The translations under genes and the position numbers were made by a program. 64,000 nt of DNA from NCBI RefSeq assembly GCF_002138415.1, contig NZ_CP015612.1:1094001-1158000 (forward strand), written 5' to 3'. This stretch comes from Stenotrophomonas maltophilia. GTDB lineage: Bacteria; Pseudomonadota; Gammaproteobacteria; Xanthomonadales; Xanthomonadaceae. Under the pieces are notes generated by a model. That model ran no database searches, was not told the origin of the DNA, and saw only the letters and a list, made by a program, of their open reading frames with translations. This document shows, in pieces, positions 9,049 through 17,776 of this stretch. The first letter of the stretch is position 1, and each line of letters begins with the position of its first letter.

Positions 9049-9756
9049 ATGTCCCTTCCCGCCCATGGCCCCGCGCCGTGCGACGACGCTGACGGCCACC
9101 TGGTCACCGCCGGTCCGCTGACCCCACCGCCCGACAGTGCCGGCACCACCGCCGACGAAAAAGCGCTGCGTCACTCGATTGCCGAGGACGTGCAGGGAAT
9201 GGTGCTGGCCACGATGGTGGCCTCGCTGGGCCTGGCCATCTTCGCCAAGGGCGGGCTGATGATCGGCGGCATGGCCGGCATGGCGTTCCTGCTGCACTAC
9301 GCGATGGGCTGGAACTTCGGCCTGGTGTTCGTGCTGGTCAACCTGCCGTTCTACTGGGTGGCGCTGCGGCGCATGGGCTGGGAATTTACCCTGAAGACCT
9401 TCGCTGCGGTCACCGCCTGTGGCGTGCTGACCGACCTGCTGCCGCGCTGGATCGATTTCTCGCACATCAACCCGCTGTATTCGGCGATCGTCGGTGGCGC
9501 ATTGTCCGGCCTGGGCATCCTGTTCTTCATCCGTCACCGTGCCAGCCTCGGCGGTATCGGCATACTGGCGGTGTACCTGCAGCGCACCCGTGGCTGGAGC
9601 GCCGGCAAGGTGCAGATGTCCTACGACGCCTGCCTGATGGTGGCTGCGTTCTTCGTGCTGTCGCCGTCGAAGGTGTTGTACTCGGCCATCGGCGCGGTGG
9701 TGCTCAGCCTGGTGCTGATGTTCAACCACCGCCCGGGCCGTTACATGGGCGTGTGA
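9049..9756 (+). CDS. YitT-family membrane protein
   Basis: A 235-residue integral membrane protein with five or six hydrophobic segments: residues around 50-70, 75-95, 100-120, 135-155 and 175-215. It contains the GGxxGxAFLLHYxxGWNFG region and a GGIGILAVYLQR loop recalled from the YitT/DUF161 family, whose members are of unknown function (possibly transport). I prefer the ATG at 9049; an ATG at 9001 would add 16 residues with no clear ribosome-binding site. Its stop lies 11 bp before a REP pair. Confidence 0.82.
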   Translation: MSLPAHGPAPCDDADGHLVTAGPLTPPPDSAGTTADEKALRHSIAEDVQGMVLATMVASLGLAIFAKGGLMIGGMAGMAFLLHYAMGWNFGLVFVLVNLPFYWVALRRMGWEFTLKTFAAVTACGVLTDLLPRWIDFSHINPLYSAIVGGALSGLGILFFIRHRASLGGIGILAVYLQRTRGWSAGKVQMSYDACLMVAAFFVLSPSKVLYSAIGAVVLSLVLMFNHRPGRYMGV

Positions 9757-9766
9757 CGATTCGACG

Positions 9767-9833
9767 GTAGTGCCGGCCGCTGGCCGGCAACACCTGCAGC
9801 ATTCCGAGGCTGCCGGCCAGCGGCCGGCACTAC
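9767..9833. repeat. Facing pair of GTAG REPs at the end of tag
   Basis: GTAGTGCCGGCCGCTGGCCGGC and, 20 bp on, its complement ending in CTAC form an inverted REP pair between converging genes. The terminal CTAC supplies the TAG stop codon of tag on the minus strand (9830-9832). Confidence 0.85.
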
Positions 9834-10372
9834 CGGGAGGCCTGCAACCACGGCGGCGACAGCGTCAGCAGCCGCGCATGCACCGGGCAGTCCTCGGCGT
9901 GCGCACCGGGCAGGTAGCCCAGGCTCATCAGGAATTCGCCGGTGATCTCGCCGCCGGTGAAGCGGAACGTCTTCTTGAACAGCTTCACCCAGTCGGCCTT
10001 GCTGCGCGGATGGTGCGCGTCCAGCCAGCCCGCGAAGCTGCCGTGGCTGGCCCGCAGCTGCTGGATCACCTGTGCGTTGTGGATCGCCGCCAGCACCTTC
10101 AGCCGGTTGCGGATGATGCCCGCGTCCGACAGCAGGCGTTCGATGTCCTGCTCGGTGTAGGCCGCCACGCGGTCGACATCGAAACCGTCATAGGCCGTGC
10201 GGAAGCCCTCGCGCTTCTTCAGGATCGTTTCCCAGCTCAGGCCAGCCTGGTTGATCTCCAGCACCAGCCGCTCGAACAGCTCGCGCTCGTCACGCTGCGG
10301 GAAGCCGTATTCGTTGGCGTGGTAGTAGTCGTGCACCGGATGACCCGGGGCGATGAGGCAGTAACCGCTCAT
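9830..10372 (-). CDS. tag: DNA-3-methyladenine glycosylase I
   Basis: Tag removes 3-methyladenine from alkylated DNA in base excision repair. The 180-residue protein has GYC near the N-terminus (C5) and H18 in YYHANEYGFPQRDERELFE. It also has QAGLSWETILKKRE, the DAGIIRNRLK helix-hairpin-helix part, and a C-terminal HAEDC (HxxxC) pair, which together give the Cys-His-His-Cys zinc snap of the family. Start at 10372 is used because the family begins right there. It overlaps the DUF4153 stop by ATGA. The stop codon and last bases belong to a REP, so the C-terminal residues after SPPWLQ may be repeat-derived. Confidence 0.94.
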   Translation of the reverse strand: MSGYCLIAPGHPVHDYYHANEYGFPQRDERELFERLVLEINQAGLSWETILKKREGFRTAYDGFDVDRVAAYTEQDIERLLSDAGIIRNRLKVLAAIHNAQVIQQLRASHGSFAGWLDAHHPRSKADWVKLFKKTFRFTGGEITGEFLMSLGYLPGAHAEDCPVHARLLTLSPPWLQASR

Positions 10373-12156
10373 GGAGAAGACTCGTTGGATTCGGGTTCGG
10401 GATCGATGGTCACCGCGGGGCGTCCGCCGATGGACAGCATCGGCCAACGCGGCGGTTCGAGAGTGAGTTCGCCATCACGCAGGGCCTGGTTGATCGCCTC
10501 GGCCTGGCCGCTGGCGGTGCCGAACAGCGAACCGGCCCGGCGCCACTGGGCATCCCTGCCACGTGCGTACAGCACGCAGTCCGGCCCACGGTGGGTGTAC
10601 AGCTCGCACAGCAGCACCTCGGTGCTGCCGTCGCCATCCAGGTCGCGATGCACGATCAGGCAGTCGCGCTCGCTCTGGGCGCACGATTCGCCATTGATCG
10701 CGCGGGTGGCCAGCGCCTGCCACCAATCGTCCGGTGGCGAGCTGGATCCCTTGGCCAGCTTCAGCGCGCGCTGCAGGGCGGCGACATCCTGCGGGCCCTT
10801 GTCCAGGCGGGTGCCGCCGTCCCAGCGTGAGGTGCGTGCCAGCGCATCGGCGATCACCTGCGGCGCGTTGGCATCGGCGCGGATCGCCGGATCGTTCTGC
10901 AGTCCGCGCAGCGCCTGCACGCCGCGGCGGCCGAGGTCGAAGCGCAGCACGTTGACGTCGCTGCTGGTGATCGCCGGCGGGTCTGCACGCAGCCGTGCCA
11001 ACTGGCTGGACAGGGTCAGCCGCACCGGGTCCAGCAGCGGCGAGTTGCCCAGCAATGCCAGTGCCAGCACGGCCCAGCACATCCAACGGTTGACCGGCTC
11101 CAGCGTCTGCAGCCAGCGGCTCTGCCGGCGCAGCACCGCCAGCGCGTAGCCCACGGCATAGCCGGCCACGGCCAGCGCGATCAGCACCGCCCAGAACCGG
11201 TCCAGGGTCCAGCCGTACTGCACCACGCGCAGGCCCAGTGCGTACAGTGCCAGCACCGCATAGATCGGCAGTGCCAGCAGGCTGGCTTCAACCAGCCGGC
11301 GCAGCAGCAGGGGGTAGGGAGGGCTGTCTTCCCCCTGTTGGTAGACCGCATTGGTGAACGTCACCAGCAGCAGCGACAGCACCAGCAGCAGGCTGGCGGC
11401 CGAGCGGGTCTTCCACAGCGGTTCCAGCCCGGTCAGCGGCAGGCTCAGCACGAACAGCACGGCGATGAACGACAGCAGCGGCAGCAGTCCGCGGCAGATC
11501 GCGAACAACACCTGGCGGGTGATCTGGATCGCGCGATGCTGGGTGCGCCCGATCAGCACGCCGAACCCGGCCAGGCTGCCGGTGGCCAGCGCGATGAACG
11601 CGTCCTGCCGGAACAGGTCGCGGAAGGCGTTCACGTCCAGCAGCTGGAACAGCGCCGCCCACAGCCACAGCAGCAGCCAGGTCAGCCCGGTGAACAGCGC
11701 CGCCAGGGCCAGGGTCAGGCCGTTCTGCCAGGCGCGCTCGAACAGCTCCGGATAGCTGGCGCGCCAATGCCCGTGCTGCAGCTGGAACTGCCACCAGGGC
11801 AGGGCCACGAACACCGCCACGGCCATGCCCAGGGTCAGCGGGAACTGCAGCGCGCCCGAATCCAGCGCGGTCTCGCCGTTGAGGTTCCAGCCAACCCAGG
11901 CGGCCAGCGCCAATACCACCGCTGAGCCGAACACGGCCTGCATCCACAGGCGGCGCTGGCCCAGCTCGACCAGGCTCAGCGCCACCGCGCTGGGAATGGC
12001 CAGCACCCAGGCGTACCAGCAGTAGCGCCAGCCGATATCGCGGAACGGCCACGCATCGGAAAGTTCCTGCGCGGCATACAGCATCAGGCCCTGCAGCAGC
12101 GCGATCAGGACGATGGCGCTGCGTGCCGGCAGGGTCAGGGGCGATGAAGACTGCAT
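10369..12156 (-). CDS. DUF4153 multi-spanning membrane protein
   Basis: A 595-residue inner-membrane protein. Ten or more hydrophobic segments fill residues about 10-410 (for example ARSAIVLIALLQGLMLYAA and LTLALAALFTGLTWLLLWLW), followed by a soluble C-terminal domain of about 180 residues. That domain contains a calcium-loop-like DLDGDGSTEVLL. The membrane part matches the DUF4153 family as I recall it; function unknown. Start at 12156 has GGAAGG upstream. Translation is coupled to tag by an ATGA overlap, but the two products have no evident link. The soluble tail is longer than in typical DUF4153 proteins. Confidence 0.8.
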   Translation of the reverse strand: MQSSSPLTLPARSAIVLIALLQGLMLYAAQELSDAWPFRDIGWRYCWYAWVLAIPSAVALSLVELGQRRLWMQAVFGSAVVLALAAWVGWNLNGETALDSGALQFPLTLGMAVAVFVALPWWQFQLQHGHWRASYPELFERAWQNGLTLALAALFTGLTWLLLWLWAALFQLLDVNAFRDLFRQDAFIALATGSLAGFGVLIGRTQHRAIQITRQVLFAICRGLLPLLSFIAVLFVLSLPLTGLEPLWKTRSAASLLLVLSLLLVTFTNAVYQQGEDSPPYPLLLRRLVEASLLALPIYAVLALYALGLRVVQYGWTLDRFWAVLIALAVAGYAVGYALAVLRRQSRWLQTLEPVNRWMCWAVLALALLGNSPLLDPVRLTLSSQLARLRADPPAITSSDVNVLRFDLGRRGVQALRGLQNDPAIRADANAPQVIADALARTSRWDGGTRLDKGPQDVAALQRALKLAKGSSSPPDDWWQALATRAINGESCAQSERDCLIVHRDLDGDGSTEVLLCELYTHRGPDCVLYARGRDAQWRRAGSLFGTASGQAEAINQALRDGELTLEPPRWPMLSIGGRPAVTIDPEPESNESSP

Positions 12157-12247
12157 CGATGACCTTCCATGGCAAAGCATCATCCTAGCCCATCGCGGTT
12201 CGGCGCCATCGCGCGACCATCCCGCCCCCAGCAGGTAGAATGGGCCC

Positions 12248-12814
12248 ATGCCTGTAACGCCGACCTCCCTTGCCGATCACCTGCTCGTCGCGCTGCCGTC
12301 GCTGCTCGACGCGACCTTTGCCCGCAGCGTCGCGCTGATCTGCCAGCACGACGAGAACGGGGCGATGGGTGTGCTGGTCAACCAGCCTTCCGAGTACACG
12401 CTGGGTGAAGTGCTTGCACAGATGGACATCACCACCGGCGATGGCGACCTGCAGGCGCGCATGGTGCTCAATGGCGGCCCGGTGCATCCCGAACGCGGCT
12501 TCGTCATCCATGACGACGCGCGGGCGTGGGATTCCAGCCTGACCGTGGGCGACGGCCTGTACCTGACCACCTCGCGCGACATCCTTGAAGCGATGGCGCG
12601 CGGCGAAGGCCCGGCCAATGCCGTGGTCACCCTCGGCTGTGCCGGTTGGGGCGCAGGGCAGCTGGAAAGCGAGCTGTCCGAGAACAGCTGGCTGACCGTG
12701 CCGGCCGATGCCGAGCTGGTGTTCCAGCTGCCGCTGGAGCAGCGTTGGCAGGGCGCGGCTTCGCGTATCGGCGTGGACCTGTTCCGCCTGACCGACTACA
12801 GCGGCCATGTCTGA
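12248..12814 (+). CDS. yqgE: YqgE/AlgH-family protein
   Basis: A 188-residue cytoplasmic protein of the UPF0301 (AlgH) family, first noted for an effect on alginate in Pseudomonas but without a defined biochemical role. Diagnostic segments are [20 protein letters not shown], the [14 protein letters not shown] strand, [15 protein letters not shown], and [19 protein letters not shown]. It overlaps ruvX by 8 bp. The order yqgE-ruvX-(pyrR)-pyrB is common in gammaproteobacteria, and pyrR is absent here. The protein is of normal length. Confidence 0.93.
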   Translation: MPVTPTSLADHLLVALPSLLDATFARSVALICQHDENGAMGVLVNQPSEYTLGEVLAQMDITTGDGDLQARMVLNGGPVHPERGFVIHDDARAWDSSLTVGDGLYLTTSRDILEAMARGEGPANAVVTLGCAGWGAGQLESELSENSWLTVPADAELVFQLPLEQRWQGAASRIGVDLFRLTDYSGHV

Positions 12815-13301
12815 GCCGGCGGCGCCCGCACCGGTTTCTCCTGCCCCGGCCATCCGCCGTGACGGCACCGTTCTGGGTTTCGATGTCGGCTCGCGGCGTA
12901 TCGGCGTGGCCATCGGCAGTGCCTTCGCTGCGCATGCGCGTGCGGTGGCGGTGGTCGATGTGCACGGCAACGGCCCGGACTGGACCGCGATCGAACGCCT
13001 GCTCAAGGAATGGAAGCCCGACGGCCTGGTGGTCGGCGACCCGCTGACCCTGGACGGCCAGGACCAGCCCAACCGCAAGCGTGCGCAGGGCTTCGCCCGC
13101 CAGCTGCGGGAACGTTTCAAACTGCCGGTGGTGATGATCGACGAGCGTTCCAGCTCGGTCGAGGCCGCCCGCCGCTTCGCCGTCGAGCGCGCCGAAGGGC
13201 GCAAGCGCCGCCGTGATGCGGCCGCCCTCGATGCCGTCGCCGCAGCGGTGATCATCGACCGTTGGCTGTCGTGCCCCGACGACGCCACCCCCATTCCCTG
13301 A
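12807..13301 (+). CDS. ruvX: RuvX/YqgF pre-16S rRNA nuclease
   Basis: A 164-residue RNase H-fold nuclease (YqgF family), implicated in 5' maturation of 16S rRNA and often named a Holliday junction resolvase homologue. The first catalytic Asp is in [15 protein letters not shown], the Glu-equivalent region in [14 protein letters not shown], and the last acidic site is in [14 protein letters not shown]. An extra 20 residues at the N-terminus ([16 protein letters not shown]) precede the conserved fold. It overlaps yqgE and is 15 bp before pyrB, so the three genes probably form one transcript. Confidence 0.93.
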   Translation: MSEPAAPAPVSPAPAIRRDGTVLGFDVGSRRIGVAIGSAFAAHARAVAVVDVHGNGPDWTAIERLLKEWKPDGLVVGDPLTLDGQDQPNRKRAQGFARQLRERFKLPVVMIDERSSSVEAARRFAVERAEGRKRRRDAAALDAVAAAVIIDRWLSCPDDATPIP

Positions 13302-13316
13302 CTGCCCGACACCGCC

Positions 13317-14267
13317 ATGACCGCCCAGCAAATCGATGCCTCCGGACGCCTGCGCCACCTGCTGACCCTGGAGGGCCTGCCGCGCGAAACGCTGCTGCAG
13401 CTGCTCGACCGCGCAGGGCAGATCCGCGATGCCGCAGTCGGCCGCGTCGGCAACAAGCGCCACGTGCTGGCCGGTTCGGCGGTGTGCACGCTGTTCTTTG
13501 AGCCGTCCACGCGCACCCGCAGCTCGTTCCAGCTGGCCGCGCAGCGCCTGGGCGCCGACGTGCTGAACTTCGATGCCTCGACCTCGTCCACGCGCAAGGG
13601 CGAAACCGCCTGCGACACGCTGCGCAACCTGGAAGCGATGGGCGTGCGCGGCTTCGTGGTGCGCCACCCGGATGATGGCGCCGTGGCCGCACTGGCCGAA
13701 GCGGCGGGCGAGGGCACTGCACTGATCAACGCCGGTGACGGCCGCAGCGCGCACCCGACCCAGGGCCTGCTGGACATGCTGACCCTGCGCCAGGCCAAGG
13801 GCCCGGATTTCTCGAAGATGAAGGTGGTGATCGTCGGCGACGTGAAGCACTCGCGCGTAGCCCGCACCGACCTGCATGCGCTGCGTACGCTGGGCGTAGG
13901 CGAGATCCGCGTGTGCGGCCCGCAGTCGCTGCTGCCGGACGACGAGACCCTGAAGGGCTGCGTGGTCGGCGATGATTTCGACGCGATGCTGGAAGGCGTC
14001 GACGCGCTGATGATGCTGCGCCTGCAGCGCGAGCGCATGGAAGAAGGCCTGGTGCCGTCGCTGGAGCAGTACCACGCCCAGTACGGCCTGACCAACGAGC
14101 GCCTGGCCCGCGCCGGCAAGGATGCCGCGGTGCTGCATCCGGGCCCGATCAACCGTGGTGTGGAAGTGACCGACGAGGTGGCCGACGGCCCGCAGTCGTG
14201 GGTGCTGCGCCAGGTCGCCAACGGCGTCGCCGTGCGCATGGCCGTGCTGGAAACCCTGCTGGGCTGA
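13317..14267 (+). CDS. pyrB: Aspartate carbamoyltransferase catalytic chain
   Basis: PyrB joins carbamoyl phosphate and aspartate to give N-carbamoyl-aspartate in pyrimidine synthesis. The 316-residue protein has the carbamoyl-phosphate motif FFEPSTRTRSSFQLAAQ near residues 60-75, INAGDGRSAHPTQGLLDM in the middle, the VVIVGDVKHSRVARTDLHAL domain-2 start, and HPGPINRGVEV near the end. No pyrI or pyrC homologue is adjacent. REPs start 12 bp after the stop. Confidence 0.96.
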   Translation: MTAQQIDASGRLRHLLTLEGLPRETLLQLLDRAGQIRDAAVGRVGNKRHVLAGSAVCTLFFEPSTRTRSSFQLAAQRLGADVLNFDASTSSTRKGETACDTLRNLEAMGVRGFVVRHPDDGAVAALAEAAGEGTALINAGDGRSAHPTQGLLDMLTLRQAKGPDFSKMKVVIVGDVKHSRVARTDLHALRTLGVGEIRVCGPQSLLPDDETLKGCVVGDDFDAMLEGVDALMMLRLQRERMEEGLVPSLEQYHAQYGLTNERLARAGKDAAVLHPGPINRGVEVTDEVADGPQSWVLRQVANGVAVRMAVLETLLG

Positions 14268-14278
14268 TTGCCGCTCTG

Positions 14279-14380
14279 GTAGGTGTCAACCCTGACGGCT
14301 TGGGTAGGTGCCGTCCGTTGGTCGGCACAATAGGAATTCACCTTGAACTGCCTGGGTGGGTGCCGACCGTTGGTCGGCAC
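14279..14380. repeat. REP cluster upstream of the RAYT gene
   Basis: Three REP-type units lie here: a degenerate GTAGGTGTCAACC (from 14279), a GTAGGTGCCG...CGGCAC hairpin (14304-14328) and GGGTGGGTGCCGACCGTTGG closing with CGGCAC (14354-14380). All read in the same direction and share the CCGTTGGTCGG core with the REPs found after the transposase gene, where the orientation is reversed. Confidence 0.8.
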
Positions 14381-14488
14381 AGGACCATCAGTCCCGTGAA
14401 GTGCCGGGCTCAGACATTGAATAGCTACGGGCCTACCTGGACTGATGGGGTTGCCCGATAGAAGAAGGCGGTCGGCAGGCACACGCTT

Positions 14489-14983
14489 GTGCCCATGAAC
14501 CGCGCACGCCTGAGACTTGGCCGCCATTCCCGGATCGGGCAATCCTACATCCTGACGACCGTCACCCAGGGGCGTCGACGCTACTTCGACGATGCCACAG
14601 CGGCGCAATTGGTGATGGACGTGGTCCGTCGCCTTGATACTGAAGGCCTGACGTACTCACTTGCCTATGTAGTCATGCCGGACCACATCCATTGGCTTGT
14701 GGAGCTCCGCGCGTTCTCGCTGGATTACGTCATGCAACGCTTCAAATCGAGCAGTGCATTGCTGATAAACCGCATGCTCGGCAGATCAGGACGATTCTGG
14801 CAATCGAGCTATCACGATCACGCAATCCGCTCTGATGAGTCACTGCTCAGTCATGCGATGTACGTGTTGGGGAATCCGATCAGGGCAGGGCTGACCGCGC
14901 AGCTTGGTGAGTATCCCCATGCGTGGTGTCGATGGGGGATGGAAGCGGGGCAGGCAATGGAGCACTTTGGATCGGAGAGATAG
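14489..14983 (+). CDS. REP-associated tyrosine transposase (RAYT)
   Basis: A 164-residue Y1 (HUH) single-strand transposase of the IS200 superfamily. The metal-binding HIH is at residues 66-68 (VMPDHIHWLVE), the candidate nucleophile is Y125 in MYVLGNPIRAG, and FWQSSYHDHAIR is a RAYT hallmark. Such genes are single-copy domesticated-looking transposases surrounded by the REPs they are believed to move. Here REPs flank both sides in opposite orientation. The start may be the GTG at 14489, which has AGG at proper spacing, or the ATG at 14495. The TAG stop forms part of the GATAGTGCCGACC start of the downstream REP. Confidence 0.92.
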   Translation: MPMNRARLRLGRHSRIGQSYILTTVTQGRRRYFDDATAAQLVMDVVRRLDTEGLTYSLAYVVMPDHIHWLVELRAFSLDYVMQRFKSSSALLINRMLGRSGRFWQSSYHDHAIRSDESLLSHAMYVLGNPIRAGLTAQLGEYPHAWCRWGMEAGQAMEHFGSER

Positions 14984-15086
14984 TGCCGACCAACGGTCGG
15001 CACCCACCAGCACCCATGCCGACGGACAGATAGTGCCAACCAAGGTTGGCACCCACCGAAGCCGGGCCCCAACCTTGGTGGGCCTC
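14979..15086. repeat. REP cluster downstream of the RAYT gene
   Basis: GATAGTGCCGACCAACGGTC closing with GGCACCCACC, then GATAGTGCCAACCAAGGTTGGC closing with ACCCACC, then a half-site CCAACCTTGGTGGG. The first two are inverted relative to the upstream cluster, so the RAYT gene lies between REPs of opposite orientation. The second copy has a compensated stem change (CCAACC/GGTTGG against CCGACC/GGTCGG). Confidence 0.8.
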
Positions 15087-15102
15087 TACCGGAAGCCGCG
15101 AC

Positions 15103-15900
15103 TCACCGCTTCTGCGCGAACAGCCATTCCCACATTGCCGGGTCCGCATAGGTGGCGTCCCAGGCATTGTGGTTGCCTTCCGGGAACTCGGTGTAGCGCA
15201 CGTCACGTGCAGCGGCGCTCTGGAATGCGGCATGCAGCCTGCGGTCGTCGTCCGGCGGCACCACGTCGTCCAGCGCGCCGTGGAAGATCCAGATCGGCGT
15301 GTGCCGCAGACGCTGCGCGATCACGGCATACGGATCGGTTTCCTGGGCGACCTGCTCGACGAACAGGGTCGGGCGCTTCGCGCGTGGTGCAAGTACCGCG
15401 CCGCAGACGGGGACGATCGCGGCAAAACGGCGCGGGTCGTCCAACGCGATGTTCCAGCTGCCGTAGCCGCCCATCGACATGCCGGTCAGGTACTGCCGTG
15501 CCGGGTCGGCGCCGAATTCGGCGATCGTGGCGTCCAGTGCGGCCACCGCCGCACGGTTGTTGCGGCCGCTCCACTCCTCATGGCCCGGTACCTGTGGGAA
15601 CACCACCAGGGCGGGGAAGTCGGGATGCTCGCGCAGGTAAGGCCCCAGCCCGGCGTAGGTCTGCTTGACGCCATCGGCACCGCGCTCGCCGGAGCCGTGC
15701 AGGAACAGGATGACCGGGAGGTGGGTGGGAGCGGCGGCCTGCACGCCGGCCGGAATGAACACCTGGTAGTAGGCGGTCTCCCCCTCCACCTTCACCGCGC
15801 GGGCTTCGAAGCGCCCGCGCGCGCTGTCTGGAAGCGATGTGCAGGCGGTCATCATCAGAACGGCCAGCAGTGGCAGCCAGCGCGACAGCGAACGGACCAT
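15103..15900 (-). CDS. Secreted esterase-type alpha/beta-hydrolase lipoprotein
   Basis: A 265-residue exported lipoprotein: the N-terminal signal ends in the lipobox LMMTAC with the lipid-accepting Cys near residue 20. The mature part is an alpha/beta hydrolase of the prolyl-oligopeptidase or polyhydroxybutyrate-depolymerase-like type. It has LHGSGERG (oxyanion region), nucleophile elbow GMSMGGYG, an Asp in FHGALDDVVPP and a catalytic His in PEGNHNAWDATY. Such proteins hydrolyse esters (feruloyl or carbohydrate esters are possible). It probably sits in the inner leaflet of the outer membrane. Stand-alone gene. Confidence 0.87.
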   Translation of the reverse strand: MVRSLSRWLPLLAVLMMTACTSLPDSARGRFEARAVKVEGETAYYQVFIPAGVQAAAPTHLPVILFLHGSGERGADGVKQTYAGLGPYLREHPDFPALVVFPQVPGHEEWSGRNNRAAVAALDATIAEFGADPARQYLTGMSMGGYGSWNIALDDPRRFAAIVPVCGAVLAPRAKRPTLFVEQVAQETDPYAVIAQRLRHTPIWIFHGALDDVVPPDDDRRLHAAFQSAAARDVRYTEFPEGNHNAWDATYADPAMWEWLFAQKR

Positions 15901-15970
15901 GGGCTTTCCTGTAGCTGCAGGATCGTCTGCATCGTAGTCCGCCGCGATCAGCCTGGCATCATGCGCTGCG

Positions 15971-16237
15971 TCACTGCGGACGCGGGAAGCTGGCGATGAT
16001 GTCCAACTGCTCCTGTGCTTCGGTATTGCCTTCGGCGGCAGCCGCCTGCACCTGCACCATGTCCGGATGCAGCACCACCAGCAGCGGGTTCTCGCAGACC
16101 GGGCAGTCGTACTCGGTGGCGTCTTCGTCCAGTTCCATCACCATGGCGCGCGAGCAGCCCTTCCATTCGCAGGCCGGGCAGGTGTGCTGCTGGTCGCGCC
16201 AGCCGGGCTGGAAGTAGTTTTCGATCGTTGTTGCCAT
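15971..16237 (-). CDS. Small zinc-ribbon protein
   Basis: An 88-residue cytoplasmic protein with two CxxC pairs (CPAC near residue 19, CPVC near residue 45), which form a probable zinc ribbon, followed by a helical acidic tail. No enzymatic motif is visible. The ATG at 16237 is chosen because an earlier in-frame start reads through the palindrome at 16257. Function unknown; small zinc-ribbon proteins like this often act as adaptors or in protein interactions. It is 60 bp downstream of mgtE on the same strand. Confidence 0.75.
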   Translation of the reverse strand: MATTIENYFQPGWRDQQHTCPACEWKGCSRAMVMELDEDATEYDCPVCENPLLVVLHPDMVQVQAAAAEGNTEAQEQLDIIASFPRPQ

Positions 16238-16256
16238 GGGTGTTCCAGTTGGGATC

Positions 16257-16289
16257 GGGTCAGAGCCCCGCGTGGCGGGCATCCGACCC
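16257..16289. repeat. Degenerate GGGTCAGAGCCC palindrome between mgtE and the zinc-ribbon gene
   Basis: GGGTCAGAGCCCCGC and GGGCATCCGACCC form an imperfect stem around GTGGC. It is a diverged single copy of the GGGGTCAGA family with the GCCC arm on the left (reversed orientation), located between the mgtE stop and the next start. Confidence 0.65.
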
Positions 16290-16297
16290 TGCAGGGT

Positions 16298-17659
16298 TCA
16301 GTGCAGCAGCACCAGCGTGGCCAGGCCGAGGAAAGTGAAGAAGCCCATCGAGTCGGTCACGGCGGTGAGGAAGATGCCACTGGCCAATGCCGGGTCGAAG
16401 CCGAAGCGTTTCAGTGTGAGCGGCACCAGTACGCCAGCCAGCGCAGCGAACAGCAGATTACAGGTCAGCGCGATGGCGATCACCGCCGACAGCCCGGGCG
16501 AGTGGAACCAGGCCAGCACGATCAGCCCCAGCACCGAGCCCAGCATCACGCCGTTCAACAAGGCGACCCGGACTTCCTTCCACAGCAGCGTGCGGGCGTT
16601 GGACGCGCCCACCTGGCCCAGCGCCAGGCCGCGCACCATCAGCGCCAGCACCTGGGTACCGGCGTTGCCACCGAGGCCGGCAACGATCGGCATCAGCACC
16701 GCCAGCGCCACCAGCTTGTCGATGGTGCCCTCGAAGTGGCCGACCACGCTGGAGGCCAGGAACGCCGTGCACAGGTTGACCGACAGCCACATCAAGCGGC
16801 GGCGCATGGCGCGCCAGACCGGGCTGAACAGATCTTCGTCCTCGTCCAGGCCGGCGGCGCCCAGCGCCTGGTGCTCGGCCTGGCCACGGATGATGTCGAC
16901 CACGTCATCGATGGTGATGCGGCCGATCAGGATGTTGTTGTCGTCCACCACCGGCGCGGAGATCCAGTCATGGTCGGAGAACTGGCGGGCGACCTCCTGG
17001 TCGCTCTCGCCGACGTCGATGGCCGGCTGCTCGTCGTCGATCAGGCGGTTGATCGGGGTGGTGTCCTCGTGGGTCACCAGTGCCGCCAGCGACACCCGGC
17101 CGAGGTACTGGTGGCGCCGACTGACCACGAACAGGTGGTCGGTGTGGTCCGGCAGTTCGCCGCGCAGGCGCAGGTAACGCAGCACCACGTCGACGTTGAC
17201 GTCGGCGCGCACGGTTACCACGTCCGGGTTCATCAGGCGGCCGGCGCTGTCCTCGGGATAGGACAGCACCTGTTCCAGGCGCTCGCGGTTCTCGCGGTCC
17301 ATCGACTTGAGGACCTCGTCGATGACCGTATCCGGCAGGTCTTCGACCAGGTCGGCCAGATCGTCGATGTCCAGGTCTTCGACCGCGGCGATGATCTCGT
17401 CCGGGTCCATGTCGGCCAGCAGGCTTTCGCGCACTTCCTCGCCGACGTGGACCAGCACTTCGCCGTCGTCTTCCGGGTCGACCAGGCCCCACACGATGGC
17501 ACGCTTGCCCGGCGGCAGCGATTCAAGCAGGTTGCCGATCTCGGCCGGGGCCAGGGTGTTGACCAGGCGACGCACCGGGCCCAGCCGACCGCTGTCCAGT
17601 GCATCGGACAACATCCGCAGTTGGCGCGCAGTCTTGTCGTGGCGTACAGCTTCAGCCAT
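16298..17659 (-). CDS. mgtE: Magnesium transporter MgtE
   Basis: MgtE is a dimeric inner-membrane Mg2+ channel gated by intracellular magnesium. The 453-residue protein has the cytosolic N-domain (LESLPPGKRAIVWGLVDPEDDGEV), two CBS domains (around residues 135-260, for example HLFVVSRRHQYLGRV and GRITIDDVVDIIRG) and five transmembrane helices from about residue 290. The pore-lining PIVAGLGGNAGTQ is present. The start at 17659 is preferred over 17710. There is a GGGATAAG sequence just upstream. Gene is monocistronic or leads the zinc-ribbon gene. Confidence 0.96.
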   Translation of the reverse strand: MAEAVRHDKTARQLRMLSDALDSGRLGPVRRLVNTLAPAEIGNLLESLPPGKRAIVWGLVDPEDDGEVLVHVGEEVRESLLADMDPDEIIAAVEDLDIDDLADLVEDLPDTVIDEVLKSMDRENRERLEQVLSYPEDSAGRLMNPDVVTVRADVNVDVVLRYLRLRGELPDHTDHLFVVSRRHQYLGRVSLAALVTHEDTTPINRLIDDEQPAIDVGESDQEVARQFSDHDWISAPVVDDNNILIGRITIDDVVDIIRGQAEHQALGAAGLDEDEDLFSPVWRAMRRRLMWLSVNLCTAFLASSVVGHFEGTIDKLVALAVLMPIVAGLGGNAGTQVLALMVRGLALGQVGASNARTLLWKEVRVALLNGVMLGSVLGLIVLAWFHSPGLSAVIAIALTCNLLFAALAGVLVPLTLKRFGFDPALASGIFLTAVTDSMGFFTFLGLATLVLLH

Positions 17660-17776
17660 CGCAGCTCCCGCGGGATAAGAAAAGCCGCGATCCCGGCAAG
17701 GATGCGGCAACAGGGGTGTTCAGCGCGTCATTATCGCAAGGGGATGTTTCACCGGATACCCCGGCGGCGACGAGAC

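Noticed and set aside
14279..15086. Spaced palindromes read as a CRISPR array
   Set aside because: Units are few, differently spaced, inverted between sides, and no cas gene is near; they are REPs around a RAYT.
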